Counted from the stretch's first letter, positions 22,359 through 31,275 are shown. The stretch is 64,000 nucleotides of DNA from Pseudolabrys sp. (GCA_026125895.1 JAHCKG010000009.1:62001-126000), one strand, 5' to 3'. Numbers and translations are program-made. The notes: generated from the sequence alone by a model not told the origin.

Positions 22359-23108
22359 ATGCCGGCGGCTTTATCCCAGAACAAGACCAGCGAGATCACG
22401 TTTTTCGACAGCCATGCGGCGTCGATGGCCTATGACGTGTTCACCCCGGACACCAACGAACACATCATCGACATCGTGGCCCGGCTTTTCGATCTCGGTC
22501 CCGGCGCGCGTGTCGCCGATCTTGGCTGCGGCTCCGGCGTCTTTACCGACCGGCTACGCCGGCGCGGTTACGCTTGTACGGGGGTCGACCTGAGCCCGAA
22601 GCTCGTCCGTATCGCGCGCGAGAATTTTCCAGGCATCGAATTCATCGAGGGCGACATCGAACACCTGCCTTTCGCCGACGGCAGCTTCGATGGCGTGTTG
22701 CTCGCCGGCGTGCTGCACCATCTGCCGCACCGCGCCCAATGTGCGGCCGAGATCAAGCGCATCCTTCGCCCCGGCGGCCGGTTCGTCGCCTTCGATCCGA
22801 ACCGTTTCAACCCGTTCATGTATCTCTACCGCGACCGCACTTCGCCGCTGTATTCATCCGTCGGCGTCACCGAGAACGAGCGCCCGATTATTGCGCGCGA
22901 AATGGCTGGCGCCTTCGCGGCGACCGGATTCAAGGTCGGCACCGAGTATCACTCGGGCCTGAAGTATCGTTATCTCGCGTCCAGCGCGGTGCGCTGGCTG
23001 CTGCCGGCGTACAACCTCGTCGACGGTGCGATTTTCGCGCCGGCCTTCATGGCGCCGCTGCGCGCCTTCGTTTTCACCTACGGCGAGAAGCCGAAGGAGC
23101 CAGCGTGA
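22359..23108 (+). CDS. Class I SAM-dependent methyltransferase
   Basis: 249 residues. VADLGCGSGVFTDRLRRRG is SAM motif I, TGVDLSPKLV holds the acidic ribose-binding residue, and LLAGVLHHLPHRAQCAAEI followed by LRPGGRFVAFDPN are the Methyltransf_11 motifs. Substrate unknown. It starts a four-gene run with an oxidoreductase (GTGA overlap), an epimerase and a C-methyltransferase-like protein, which suggests modification of a nucleotide-sugar or lipid-linked glycan. Confidence 0.88.
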   Translation: MPAALSQNKTSEITFFDSHAASMAYDVFTPDTNEHIIDIVARLFDLGPGARVADLGCGSGVFTDRLRRRGYACTGVDLSPKLVRIARENFPGIEFIEGDIEHLPFADGSFDGVLLAGVLHHLPHRAQCAAEIKRILRPGGRFVAFDPNRFNPFMYLYRDRTSPLYSSVGVTENERPIIAREMAGAFAATGFKVGTEYHSGLKYRYLASSAVRWLLPAYNLVDGAIFAPAFMAPLRAFVFTYGEKPKEPA

Positions 23109-24175
23109 TCCGCATCGGCATCGTCGGCGTGAACTACGGACGCGCCGTGCTGCTGCCGGCGTTCCGGCTCGATCCGCGCTGCGAGGTCGCGGCGCTGGCG
23201 GGCAGCGACGAGGCGCGCGCGCGGGACCACGCGGCGGCGGCGAATGTCGCCAAGGCCTATGGCGACTGGAAGGCGCTCGTCGCCGACAAAGAAATCGACG
23301 CCGTCGCCATCGCGACCGTGCCGAGCCTGCAAACCGAGATCGCACTGGCGGCGCTCAAAGCCGGCAAGCCGGTCTTCGCCGAGAAACCGATGGCCTCGAG
23401 CCTCGACGAGGCGCGCGCCATGCGCGACGCCGCGCAGGCCAGCGGCCTGCCCACCGGCATCGACTTCAACTTTCATCAGATCATGGCCTGGCAGAAAGCC
23501 AAGGCGATGCTCGACGGCGGCACCATCGGTCCGCTGCGCCACGTCACCGTGCATTGGCATGTCGAGAATTACTCGATCCAGAACCGCATGCGGAACTGGA
23601 AGACGCTGCGCGACGACGGCGGCGGCGTCCTTGGCAACTTCATCTCGCACTGTTTCCATTATCTCGAATGGTTCGCCGAATCGCTCGCAGGCCCGCTGTC
23701 CGGTTTGCAGGCGCGCGTCGGCGGCCTGCCCGGCGACAATGAACTCGACACCACTGTGGCGATGGCCCTGCAATATGCGAGCGGCCCGCTGGTCAGCCTG
23801 AGCATGAGCTGCGCCTCGTTCCGCGGACCGGGCCACCGCATCGAATTCTACGGCGAGGACGGCACCCTGGTGCTGGAGAACCGCACCGCCGATTACATGC
23901 GCGGCTTCGTGCTCAGCCATGCCAAGCGGCCGGGCGAGATGACGGCGATCGCGGTGGACGATCCGGCCGACGCCGGCCAGCCCGACGGGCGCATCGCGCC
24001 GGCTTCGCGGCTGGCGGCCCGGTTCCTCGATTGCCTTACCGACGCGCCCCGTTATAAGCCCAACGCCGCGCCGGATTTCGCGTCCGGCTTGCGCGTGCAG
24101 CAGCTGATCGACGCGGCCCAGCGCTCGAACCGCGAGGGGCGCTTCATCGATGTGGCGCCGGGCGAGATCAAATAG
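23105..24175 (+). CDS. Gfo/Idh/MocA family oxidoreductase
   Basis: 356 residues from a GTG start at 23105 that overlaps the preceding stop (GTGA). IRIGIVGVNYGRAVLLPAF is the N-terminal Rossmann motif, with VFAEKPMASSLDEA (EKP motif) and GGVLGNFISHCFHYLEW near the active site. These NAD(P) enzymes act on sugar nucleotides, inositols or related polyols. The context of an SDR epimerase and methyltransferases fits a sugar-3/4-ketone step (inference). Confidence 0.87.
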   Translation: MIRIGIVGVNYGRAVLLPAFRLDPRCEVAALAGSDEARARDHAAAANVAKAYGDWKALVADKEIDAVAIATVPSLQTEIALAALKAGKPVFAEKPMASSLDEARAMRDAAQASGLPTGIDFNFHQIMAWQKAKAMLDGGTIGPLRHVTVHWHVENYSIQNRMRNWKTLRDDGGGVLGNFISHCFHYLEWFAESLAGPLSGLQARVGGLPGDNELDTTVAMALQYASGPLVSLSMSCASFRGPGHRIEFYGEDGTLVLENRTADYMRGFVLSHAKRPGEMTAIAVDDPADAGQPDGRIAPASRLAARFLDCLTDAPRYKPNAAPDFASGLRVQQLIDAAQRSNREGRFIDVAPGEIK

Positions 24176-24188
24176 GACAGGACAGAGA

Positions 24189-25178
24189 ATGAGCGCGCGC
24201 AAGGTTCTGGTCACCGGCGGTTCGGGCTTCATCGGCTCCGGCCTCGTCAAGGCGCTGGTGAAATCCGGCGCGCAGGTGCGCGTGCTCGACGACAATTCGC
24301 GCGGCCGGCCGCGCCGGCTGCACCGCGTCGAGGAAGAGATCGAATTCATCGGCGGCGACATCCGCGACGCCGACACGGTGGCGAAGGCCACGCAAGGTAT
24401 GGACGAGGTGCACCACCTCGCTTTCGTCAACGGCACCGAGTTCTTCTATACGCAACCCGATCTGGTGCTCGATGTCGGCGTGCGCGGCATGATCAATGTC
24501 ATCGACGCCTGCCGCAAACATAACGTCGGCAATCTCATCCTGGCCTCATCGTCCGAGGTCTATCAGACGCCGCCGGTGGTGCCGACCGACGAGACCGCGC
24601 CGCTGTCGGTGCCGGACGTGCTGAACCCGCGTTACTCCTATGGCGGCGGCAAGCTCATCAGCGAACTCATGGCCATCAATTACGGCCGCAAGTATTTCGA
24701 GCGCGTGCTGATCTTCCGCCCGCACAATGTCTACGGCCCTGACATGGGCTGGGAGCATGTCGTGCCGCAATTCGCCATGCGCCTGAAGACGCTCGCCGGC
24801 GCGCAGCCGCAAGGTCGATTGCGCTTCGACATCCAGGGCACCGGCGAGGAGACGCGCTCGTTCTGCTATGTCGATGATCTCGTCGCCGGCGTCATGATCA
24901 TGCGCGACAAGGGCGAGCATCTCGGCATCTACCACGTCGGCACCACCGAGGAACTGTCGATCGCCGATGTGGCGCGCATGGTGGCGGCGCAGGCTGGCCG
25001 CGAGATCGAGATCGTGCCGGGCAAATTGCAGGCCGGCGGCACGCCGCGCCGCTGCCCCGATATTTCCAAGCTCGGCGCGCTCGGCTACAAGCCCGCCGTG
25101 CTGCTCAAGGACGGCCTCAAGCCGACTTTGGACTGGTACTGGAAGAACGCCGATCTGGCGCCGGCGCCGAAGAATTAG
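24189..25178 (+). CDS. NAD-dependent epimerase/dehydratase (extended SDR)
   Basis: 329 residues. VLVTGGSGFIGSGLVKAL is the GxxGxxG NAD motif, SSSEVYQTP and YSYGGGK carry the Ser/Tyr-x3-Lys catalytic residues, and RPHNVYGPDMGWEHVVP is the substrate-side motif of UDP-glucose epimerase-like enzymes. It probably acts on an NDP-sugar. The ATG at 24189 follows a short gap after the oxidoreductase; upstream in-frame ATG lies inside the previous gene. Confidence 0.9.
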   Translation: MSARKVLVTGGSGFIGSGLVKALVKSGAQVRVLDDNSRGRPRRLHRVEEEIEFIGGDIRDADTVAKATQGMDEVHHLAFVNGTEFFYTQPDLVLDVGVRGMINVIDACRKHNVGNLILASSSEVYQTPPVVPTDETAPLSVPDVLNPRYSYGGGKLISELMAINYGRKYFERVLIFRPHNVYGPDMGWEHVVPQFAMRLKTLAGAQPQGRLRFDIQGTGEETRSFCYVDDLVAGVMIMRDKGEHLGIYHVGTTEELSIADVARMVAAQAGREIEIVPGKLQAGGTPRRCPDISKLGALGYKPAVLLKDGLKPTLDWYWKNADLAPAPKN

Positions 25179-25185
25179 CTCAACC

Positions 25186-25305
25186 CGTCACCCTGAGGCG
25201 CCCGGCCAAAGGCCGGGCCTCGAAGGGCGACGGCCCGCAATGCCTTGGCCGCTCATCCTTCGAGGCTCCCTCCGCGTTCGCGGAGGTCGCACCTCAGGAT
25301 GACGG
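25186..25305. repeat. Dispersed palindromic repeat, family A copy 1
   Basis: Ends in inverted arms: CGTCACCCTGAGG at the left and CCTCAGGATGACGG at the right; inner arms cctcgaaggg / ccttcgagg also pair. The same design occurs at 26621-26733 and 53177-53285. The right arm contains the ATG at 25299 that is a candidate start of the next gene. Confidence 0.85.
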
Positions 25306-26597
25306 AATTATCGAAGGAGAATGTCTTGGTAGGCCCCACCAAAATCGCGCGCGGCGCCGGCACCGGCGGCAGCGTCCCGGTCGAGCAGTGCCAAATCTGC
25401 GGCTCCGAGAAGCTCGATTACGTGCTGTCGCTCGGCTACATGCCGCCGGTGAACCAGATGGTGCCGATCGGTCAGGTGCCGCGGCAGCAGCCGTGGTTTC
25501 CGACCGACCTGCTGCATTGCCGGCAGTGCGACCTGGTGCAGCTCGGCCTCGCCGTCGATCCGGTCATCATCTTCCCGCCGGAATATCCCTACACCTCGGG
25601 CACCACCAAACTGTTGCGCGACAACTTCGCCGATTTGCAGCGCGAGAGCTGGGAACTGATGGGCCTGACCGCGAAGGATTTCGTGGTCGATATCGGCTCC
25701 AACGACGGCACGCTGATTTCGAACTTCCAGAAAGCCGGCAACCGCATCCTCGGCATCGAACCGACCGACGTCGGCGATATCGCCAATGCGCGCGGCATCC
25801 CGACCATCAAGCGCTATTTCGGCAAGGCGGCGGCGCAGGAAGTCGTCGCCTCGCATGGCAAGGCCAAGGTCATCACCGCGGCGAACTGCTTTGCCCATAT
25901 CGAGGACGTGCATGCGATCGTCGAGGGCATTCTGGAAATGCTCGACGACGACGGCGCCTTCATCTCGGAATCGCACTACCTCATTCCGCTGCTCGACACG
26001 CTGCAATACGACACGGTCTATCACGAGCACTTGCGTTACTATTCGCTGCACAGCCTCAAGTACCTGCTGGAAATGCACGGCCTCGAAGTCTTCCACGCGC
26101 GGCCGATCCCGAGCCATGGCGGCTCGATCCGCGTTTATGCCGCGCGCAAGGGCAAGCGGCCGGTGCAGGACAGCGTCGCCAAGATGCTCGCCGCCGAGCC
26201 CAAGGGCGAAGCGATGGCCAAGCGCCTCGTCAAGTTCAAGCACGACGTGCTGCTGACCAAGCTGCGGCTGCTGTCGATGTTGCGCGACCTGAAGGAACAG
26301 AACGCCCGCGTCGTCGGCATCTCGGCGCCGTCGCGCGCCTCGACCTTGTTCAACTATGTCGGCCTCGACGACGGCATCATCGATTATGTCTGCGAGATCC
26401 AGGGCTCGCTGAAGATCGGCAAATGCATGCCCGGCACTTCCATTCCCGTCGTCGACGAAGAGCGTCTGTTCAAGGATCAGCCGGAAGCGGCGATCATCTT
26501 CTCCTGGCACATCGCCGACGAACTGGCGCCGAAGCTGCGCGCCAAGGGCTACAAGGGCAAGCTGATCACGCCGCTGCCCGAGCCGCGGTATTTGTAG
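25299..26597 (+). CDS. C-methyltransferase-like protein (class I SAM methyltransferase)
   Basis: 432 residues from ATG 25299. The N-terminus has a zinc-type cysteine set (CQICGSEKLDY, LLHCRQCDLVQLG), followed by SAM motif FVVDIGSNDGTLI, a central YHEHLRYYSLHSL block and a C-terminal ISAPSRASTLFNY domain. This is the three-domain layout of NDP-hexose C-methyltransferases (TcaB9/NovU-like). Start uncertain: an AAGGAG at 25314-25319 stands 6 bases before an in-frame TTG at 25326, which may be the true start, while ATG 25299 lies inside a repeat. Confidence 0.87.
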   Translation: MTELSKENVLVGPTKIARGAGTGGSVPVEQCQICGSEKLDYVLSLGYMPPVNQMVPIGQVPRQQPWFPTDLLHCRQCDLVQLGLAVDPVIIFPPEYPYTSGTTKLLRDNFADLQRESWELMGLTAKDFVVDIGSNDGTLISNFQKAGNRILGIEPTDVGDIANARGIPTIKRYFGKAAAQEVVASHGKAKVITAANCFAHIEDVHAIVEGILEMLDDDGAFISESHYLIPLLDTLQYDTVYHEHLRYYSLHSLKYLLEMHGLEVFHARPIPSHGGSIRVYAARKGKRPVQDSVAKMLAAEPKGEAMAKRLVKFKHDVLLTKLRLLSMLRDLKEQNARVVGISAPSRASTLFNYVGLDDGIIDYVCEIQGSLKIGKCMPGTSIPVVDEERLFKDQPEAAIIFSWHIADELAPKLRAKGYKGKLITPLPEPRYL

Positions 26598-26620
26598 GCC
26601 TAGCCTTCGCCAGGATTATC

Positions 26621-26733
26621 CGTCATCCTGAGGTGCGAGGGCGAAGCCCGAGCCTCGAAGGATGGCGGCCACGGAATCGCGGGCCTTCACCCTTCGAGGC
26701 TCGCGCAAGAGCGCTCGCACCTCAGGGTGACGG
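26621..26733. repeat. Dispersed palindromic repeat, family A copy 2
   Basis: Left arm CGTCATCCTGAGGTGCGAG and right arm CTCGCACCTCAGGGTGACGG are inverted, with inner cctcgaagga / cccttcgagg arms. It fills the gap between the methyltransferase and Nudix genes and can form a long hairpin in the transcript. Confidence 0.85.
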
Positions 26734-26740
26734 AGCCAAT

Positions 26741-27301
26741 ATGGGCGAATACCCGAAGATCAGATCCCGCCGCGAGATCGACATCTCACCGTGGATGAAG
26801 GTGATCGAGCGCGAGGTCGAGTTTCGCGCCGGCGCCAAACCCGAGCTTTACCACGCCATCGGCCAGCAGGATTACATCGCCATCGTCGCGCTGACGCCGG
26901 ACGGCCGCATTCCGATCGTTCAGCAGTATCGCCCCGCGGTCGAGCGCAAGACCTGGGAACTGCCCGCCGGCATGACCGAGCCCGGCGAGGATCCGGCGCG
27001 CACCTGCGAACGCGAGCTGATCGAGGAGACCGGCTATCCGGCCAAGGCGGTGCACGCGCTCGGCTCCTTCGCGCCGTGCACGGCGCGATTGTCGAACATG
27101 GTGCACACCTTCTTCGTCGAAACCGACTGGCGGCCGCCGGGCGCCGGCGTCGAGGCCGGCCTCGAACTCAACCTGGTGAGCCCGGCCGAACTCGGCGCCA
27201 TGATCTATTCCGGCGAGTTCTCGCTCCAGCTCCACATCGGCGCGCTGATGCTCGCCGGCATGCGCGGCTTCCTCAACCTCGCCGACTTCCAGGCGCGCTA
27301 G
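26741..27301 (+). CDS. Nudix hydrolase (ADP-ribose pyrophosphatase-like)
   Basis: 186 residues. The complete Nudix box is present: G-x5-E-x7-REL-x-EE-x-GY in GMTEPGEDPARTCERELIEE followed by TGY. The N-terminal half ends in IVQQYRPAVERKTWELPAG, typical of ADP-sugar pyrophosphatases. It probably hydrolyses an NDP-sugar or ADP-ribose, which fits the upstream sugar genes. Its TAG stop shares the tetranucleotide CTAG with the stop of the convergent sigma-factor gene. Confidence 0.9.
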   Translation: MGEYPKIRSRREIDISPWMKVIEREVEFRAGAKPELYHAIGQQDYIAIVALTPDGRIPIVQQYRPAVERKTWELPAGMTEPGEDPARTCERELIEETGYPAKAVHALGSFAPCTARLSNMVHTFFVETDWRPPGAGVEAGLELNLVSPAELGAMIYSGEFSLQLHIGALMLAGMRGFLNLADFQAR

Positions 27302-28170
27302 AGCGCCTCGGTCGCCAGACCGTCGACGATGTACGGCGCGTAGAGGAAGTCGCGGATGCTCGCGACCTTGTCGCCCGCCCAGCCCAGCAGCACGACGTAG
27401 CGCAGTTCGCCGCTGTCCGGCGCGCTGACGAGCAGCGCCGGCTGGCCTTCCGCAAAACCCAGCGCAAAGCGCCACGGCGCCGCCGACGCATAGCGCGTGA
27501 AGTACACCGAGACGTCGCGGCGGCCATTGAGCCGCGTGCGATTGACGAGGTCGAGCCGCACGTCCTCCGCCAGCAGATCGCGCAGCGCGTCGAACTCGCG
27601 CGCGTTGAACAGATCGGCATAGTGGCGCAGCCGCGCCTTTTCCGCCTCGCCGATCGCGAGGCGCACGACAGGCGCCTCCCGCTGCGCCTTCAGCTTCTCG
27701 CGGCCGCGATGCAGGTCAGTTTTGACGGCGGCCACGGTCGTCTCGAGAATCTCGGCCGTCTCCGCATTGGCATAGCCGAGCACGTCCGACAGTACGACGC
27801 TCGCGCGCTGCGCCGGCGGCAAGGCGAGGAAGACCGCGAAGCTGCCGGCGCTGTCGACGCGCGCCGCGGCATTCGCTGCGGGGTCTTCGACGGACGCCAG
27901 CTCCACCCCGCTCTGCCGCTCGGCCTGCCGCTTGCGGCGGCGCAAGGCATCGAGCGCGGTGTTGTGCGCGATGCGGAATAGCCAGCGCTCCGGATTGTCG
28001 AGATGGCCGGCCTCCGGCAGCGCCTCGATGGCCTTGGCCATCGCGTCCTGCACCACGTCCTCACCCTCGAAAGCGGAGCCGAGCATGCGCGCGCAGTAGC
28101 GATGCAGGCGCGGCCGCGTCTGCGACAGCAATTGCCCGAAGGCATCGGGAGTCATGACGGTGTCGATCAT
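27298..28170 (-). CDS. ECF sigma factor with C-terminal NTF2/SnoaL-like domain
   Basis: 290 residues from ATG 28170. Region 2 is RYCARMLGSAFEGEDVVQDAM...NPERWLFRIAHNTALDALR; region 4 is ALPPAQRASVVLSDVLGYAN...TTVAAVKTDLHRGREKL. About 110 residues follow (ADLFNAREFDALRDLLAEDV...FLYAPYIVDGL) and resemble an NTF2/SnoaL fold. ECF groups with such tails use the extension in place of an anti-sigma factor, and no anti-sigma gene is adjacent here. Divergent from 28335-28646. Confidence 0.88.
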   Translation of the reverse strand: MIDTVMTPDAFGQLLSQTRPRLHRYCARMLGSAFEGEDVVQDAMAKAIEALPEAGHLDNPERWLFRIAHNTALDALRRRKRQAERQSGVELASVEDPAANAAARVDSAGSFAVFLALPPAQRASVVLSDVLGYANAETAEILETTVAAVKTDLHRGREKLKAQREAPVVRLAIGEAEKARLRHYADLFNAREFDALRDLLAEDVRLDLVNRTRLNGRRDVSVYFTRYASAAPWRFALGFAEGQPALLVSAPDSGELRYVVLLGWAGDKVASIRDFLYAPYIVDGLATEAL

Positions 28171-28219
28171 GGTCGCCTCTTTCCGGTGGTCCTGCCATCT
28201 GGACGAACCGTCAAGACAA

Positions 28220-28262
28220 AAGGATTCGGCCCGGCAAAAAATTTCCCGGCTGGCGAATCCTT
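28220..28262. promoter_or_regulatory. Interrupted dyad between ECF sigma gene and its divergent neighbour
   Basis: AAGGATTCG at 28220-28228 is perfectly inverted as CGAATCCTT at 28254-28262, with partly complementary gcccgg / cccggc inside and an A/T-rich centre (aaaaaattt). It lies 50-92 bases upstream of the sigma-factor ATG and 73-115 bases upstream of the other gene, so it could be an operator or a shared regulatory hairpin. Confidence 0.45.
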
Positions 28263-28334
28263 GGCCGCTGCCGCCGCGTCCTTTCCAACATGGGCGCGGG
28301 CATGGGGCCCCGCCGAGTCGCAAGGAGCCTTGTC

Positions 28335-28646
28335 ATGGGCCGAGTCACGATGGTTCGCTACACCACCAAGCCGGAACGCGCGGACGAGAACGAAGCACTG
28401 TCGCGCGCCGTGTTTTCCGAATTGCACGAGAAAAAGCCGGCCGGCATCGCCTACGGCCTGTTCAAAGAGCCGGACGGCGTCAGCTTCGTCCACGTCTTCA
28501 TCAATCTTGCGGACGACAATTCCGACGCCGTTACCGAGCTGCCGACCTTCAAGGCCTTCGAGAAGACGATCCGTGAGCGCTGCGCCACGCCGCCGACGCC
28601 GGCCCGGGTGAGCGCCGAATTGATCGACAGCTACGGGCTGAAATAG
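28335..28646 (+). CDS. Small protein, possible dimeric alpha/beta-barrel (ABM-like)
   Basis: 103 residues, soluble. VTMVRYTTKPERADENEALSR at the N-terminus and the size suggest the antibiotic-biosynthesis-monooxygenase/dimeric alpha-beta-barrel fold; SFVHVFINLADDNS is a likely central strand. A good AAGGAG at 28322-28327 precedes the ATG. It is divergent from the ECF sigma gene and is a candidate member of its regulon. Enzymatic role unproven. Confidence 0.75.
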   Translation: MGRVTMVRYTTKPERADENEALSRAVFSELHEKKPAGIAYGLFKEPDGVSFVHVFINLADDNSDAVTELPTFKAFEKTIRERCATPPTPARVSAELIDSYGLK

Positions 28647-28661
28647 CCCGGCTTCACGATG

Positions 28662-28688
28662 AACCTTCCCGGCCCCGCCGGGGAGGTT
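28662..28688 (+). terminator. Hairpin terminator-like
   Basis: Stem AACCTTCCCGG / CCGGGGAGGTT (10 of 11 pairs) with a 5-base loop, followed by a weak run (ccgctttga). It lies 16 bases after the stop of the ABM-like gene and before hemA. Confidence 0.6.
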
Positions 28689-28802
28689 CCGCTTTGACCT
28701 CGCTCAATACCGCTAACCTGGATTTGTACCACTCTCGTCTCGACAAGCGGGCTGGAACCCCTCTAAAAAGACCCGACCCTGGGGCGAGAAAGTAGAATTT
28801 CC

Positions 28803-30032
28803 ATGGATTACAACGCGTTCTTCGTGTCCGCCCTGGACCAGCTCCGCCAGGAGCGCCGCTACCGGGTCTTCGCCGATCTCGAGCGCATCGCCGGCCGCTT
28901 TCCCTACGCCTACTGGCACGCGCCAGAGGGCAAGCGGGAAGTCGTGATCTGGTGCTCCAACGACTATCTCGGCATGGCCCAGCATCCGCAGGTGATCGGC
29001 GCCATGGTCGACGTCGCGGCGCGCATGGGCACCGGCGCCGGCGGCACCCGCAACATCGCCGGCACCAATCACCCGCTGGTCGAGTTGGAGCGCGAGCTCG
29101 CCGACCTGCACGGCAAGGAAGCCGCCCTCATTTTCACCTCCGGCTACGTCTCGAACCAGACCGGCATCCCGACCATCGCCAAGCTGCTGCCGAACTGCCT
29201 GATCCTGTCGGACGCGCTGAACCACAATTCGATGATCGAGGGCGTGCGCCAGTCCGGCTGCGACAAGGTGGTCTGGCGCCACAACGACCTCGGCCATCTC
29301 GAGGAACTGCTCAAGGCCGCCGATCCGGCGCGGCCGAAGATCATTTTGTTCGAGAGCCTCTATTCGATGGACGGCGACGTCGCGCCGCTGCATGCGATCT
29401 GCGATCTCGCCGACAAGTACAACGCCATGACCTATGTCGACGAGGTCCACGCCGTTGGCATGTACGGCCCGCGCGGCGGCGGCGTCACCGAACGCGACCA
29501 GGCCGCCCACCGCATCGACGTCATCGAGGGTACGCTCGCCAAGGCGTTCGGCTGCCTCGGCGGCTACATCACCGGTTCCGTGGCGATGATCGACGCCGTG
29601 CGCTCCTACGCGCCAGGCTTCATCTTCACCACCGCGCTGCCGCCGGCGATCTGCGCCGCCGCGACTGCAGCGATCCGTCATCTGAAGACCTCACAGTGGG
29701 AACGCGACCGCCATCAGGACCGCGCTGCGCGCGTCAAGGCCGTGCTCAATGCCGCCGGCCTGCCGGTGATGGCGTCGGATACCCATATCGTGCCGGTGCT
29801 GGTCGGCGATCCGGAAAAAGTCAAGATCGCAAGCGACCTGCTGCTGACCGAGCACAACATCTACATCCAGCCGATCAACTACCCGACCGTGCCGCGCGGC
29901 CTCGAACGTCTGCGCATCACGCCGTCGCCCTATCACGACGACGCGCTGATTGATCATCTCGCCGAAGCGCTGATCGATGTCTGGGACCGGCTGCAATTGC
30001 CGAAGAACCGCCAGCAGATGGCGGCGGAGTAG
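28803..30032 (+). CDS. hemA: 5-aminolevulinate synthase
   Basis: 409 residues, the usual alphaproteobacterial length. It is an alpha-oxoamine synthase: [46 protein letters not shown] and the PLP lysine Lys247 in [13 protein letters not shown]. It condenses glycine and succinyl-CoA to 5-aminolevulinate, the first step of haem synthesis by the C4 route. Haem demand of the aa3 oxidase elsewhere in the window makes the link natural. No FNR-type TTGAT-N4-ATCAA box is visible upstream. Confidence 0.97.
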   Translation: MDYNAFFVSALDQLRQERRYRVFADLERIAGRFPYAYWHAPEGKREVVIWCSNDYLGMAQHPQVIGAMVDVAARMGTGAGGTRNIAGTNHPLVELERELADLHGKEAALIFTSGYVSNQTGIPTIAKLLPNCLILSDALNHNSMIEGVRQSGCDKVVWRHNDLGHLEELLKAADPARPKIILFESLYSMDGDVAPLHAICDLADKYNAMTYVDEVHAVGMYGPRGGGVTERDQAAHRIDVIEGTLAKAFGCLGGYITGSVAMIDAVRSYAPGFIFTTALPPAICAAATAAIRHLKTSQWERDRHQDRAARVKAVLNAAGLPVMASDTHIVPVLVGDPEKVKIASDLLLTEHNIYIQPINYPTVPRGLERLRITPSPYHDDALIDHLAEALIDVWDRLQLPKNRQQMAAE

Positions 30033-30040
30033 TTTCTTCT

Positions 30041-30063
30041 CCCTCCCCGCTTGCGGGGGTGGG
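30041..30063. terminator. GC hairpin after hemA (half copy of a repeat)
   Basis: CCCTCCCCGC-tt-GCGGGGGTGGG forms a GC-rich stem 8 bases after the hemA stop. It resembles one half of the CTTATCCCTCCCC repeat at 15046-15182. It may serve as a terminator for hemA and for the convergent AbrB gene, although no T-run follows. Confidence 0.45.
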
Positions 30064-30071
30064 ACAAGCAC

Positions 30072-31211
30072 TCAATCATCAATCGCGTCCGCCGATGGCT
30101 TGACGGTCGGGCCCTTGTCGACGCCGCGCGCCCGCAGCCGCACCACGAAGGGCGTTATCATCATCACGAAGAAGATGCGCACCAGGTGGTGCGTGCCGAC
30201 GTAAACCGGGTCGAAGTGCAGGGCCAGAGCCAGCAGCAGCATGGCATCGACCGCGCCGGGCGCGTAGGCGACCATGACTTCGGCGATGGGAATGTCGAGC
30301 AGGCCGAGCAGCAGCACGGCGAAGCCGCCGCTGATCACGATGGCTACGGCGAAGACGCCGAAGGCGGCCCCGGTGTATTGCAGCAGCAACCTGAGCGGCG
30401 TGCCGGCAAAGCGCGCGCCGCTCACCGCGCCGAAAGCGATCATCACCACATAGGACAGCCACCACGGCATGACGACGCGCAAGGTGTCGGTGCCATGCAG
30501 GGCCGCCGAGGCCAGCATGGCGCCGAACAGCAGGCCGCCGGGCACGCGCAGTTTCTGCGCGATGATCGCGATCGCGGCGGAGACGACGACCAGGATCGCG
30601 AGTTCGTCGAACTGCGACGGCGAGAAGCCGGCTTTCGTTGCACCGGAGGCGTGATCGACGAGGCCCAGCCCGGCGAACAGCGCCGGCAGCCCGACCGACA
30701 GGATGATGATGCGCACCGTCTGTACGATCGCGACCGCGCGCACATCGGCCTTGAACTCGATGGCCAGCGCCATGACCTGCGACAGCCCGCCCGGCACCGA
30801 GGCGAGATAGGCGGTCAACTGGTCCCAGCCATGGACGACGCGCAGATAAGCCGTGCCGGCAATGACGATGACGATGGTCGCCGCCAGCAGCACGGCGATG
30901 CTGAGCGGATAGCTGGCGACGCCGCGCAAGGTTTCCGGCGTGACCACCGCACCCAGCGAAATGCCGATCATCACGACAAGGACGCGCATCATCGCCATCG
31001 GCACCTGCATCGGCCTCCCCGCCAGCGCGGCGATGGCCACGGCGAGGATGGAACCCGACAGGTAACCGGCCGGCATGCCGAGAAGACCGAGCGTCAGCCC
31101 GCCGATGGCGGCGAACATCATGGTCTCCGCCACATTGCGGAACGCAGCTGTGCGGAAGATGAAAGGCAAAGCAGGCAATAGGGGACGACTTTCGAGGACG
31201 GTCCGGGCCAC
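30072..31211 (-). CDS. AbrB/ammonia monooxygenase-type membrane protein
   Basis: 379 residues, about ten hydrophobic segments in two similar halves: FAAIGGLTLGLLGMPAGYLSG near the start and LRVPGGLLFGAMLASA in the second half. This matches the AbrB family of putative transporters (PF05145; the old name ammonia monooxygenase is misleading). Also typical are VPGGLSQVMALA and MVAYAPGAVDAMLLLAL. Substrate unknown. An internal ATG near 31124 is an alternative start because the first ~29 residues are not hydrophobic. Confidence 0.87.
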   Translation of the reverse strand: MARTVLESRPLLPALPFIFRTAAFRNVAETMMFAAIGGLTLGLLGMPAGYLSGSILAVAIAALAGRPMQVPMAMMRVLVVMIGISLGAVVTPETLRGVASYPLSIAVLLAATIVIVIAGTAYLRVVHGWDQLTAYLASVPGGLSQVMALAIEFKADVRAVAIVQTVRIIILSVGLPALFAGLGLVDHASGATKAGFSPSQFDELAILVVVSAAIAIIAQKLRVPGGLLFGAMLASAALHGTDTLRVVMPWWLSYVVMIAFGAVSGARFAGTPLRLLLQYTGAAFGVFAVAIVISGGFAVLLLGLLDIPIAEVMVAYAPGAVDAMLLLALALHFDPVYVGTHHLVRIFFVMMITPFVVRLRARGVDKGPTVKPSADAIDD

Positions 31212-31275
31212 CAGGCGCCGGCCTTTCCGCGCGCATCAATGCCCCGCTTCCGGGAGCGGCGTCAAATCATGGCTC

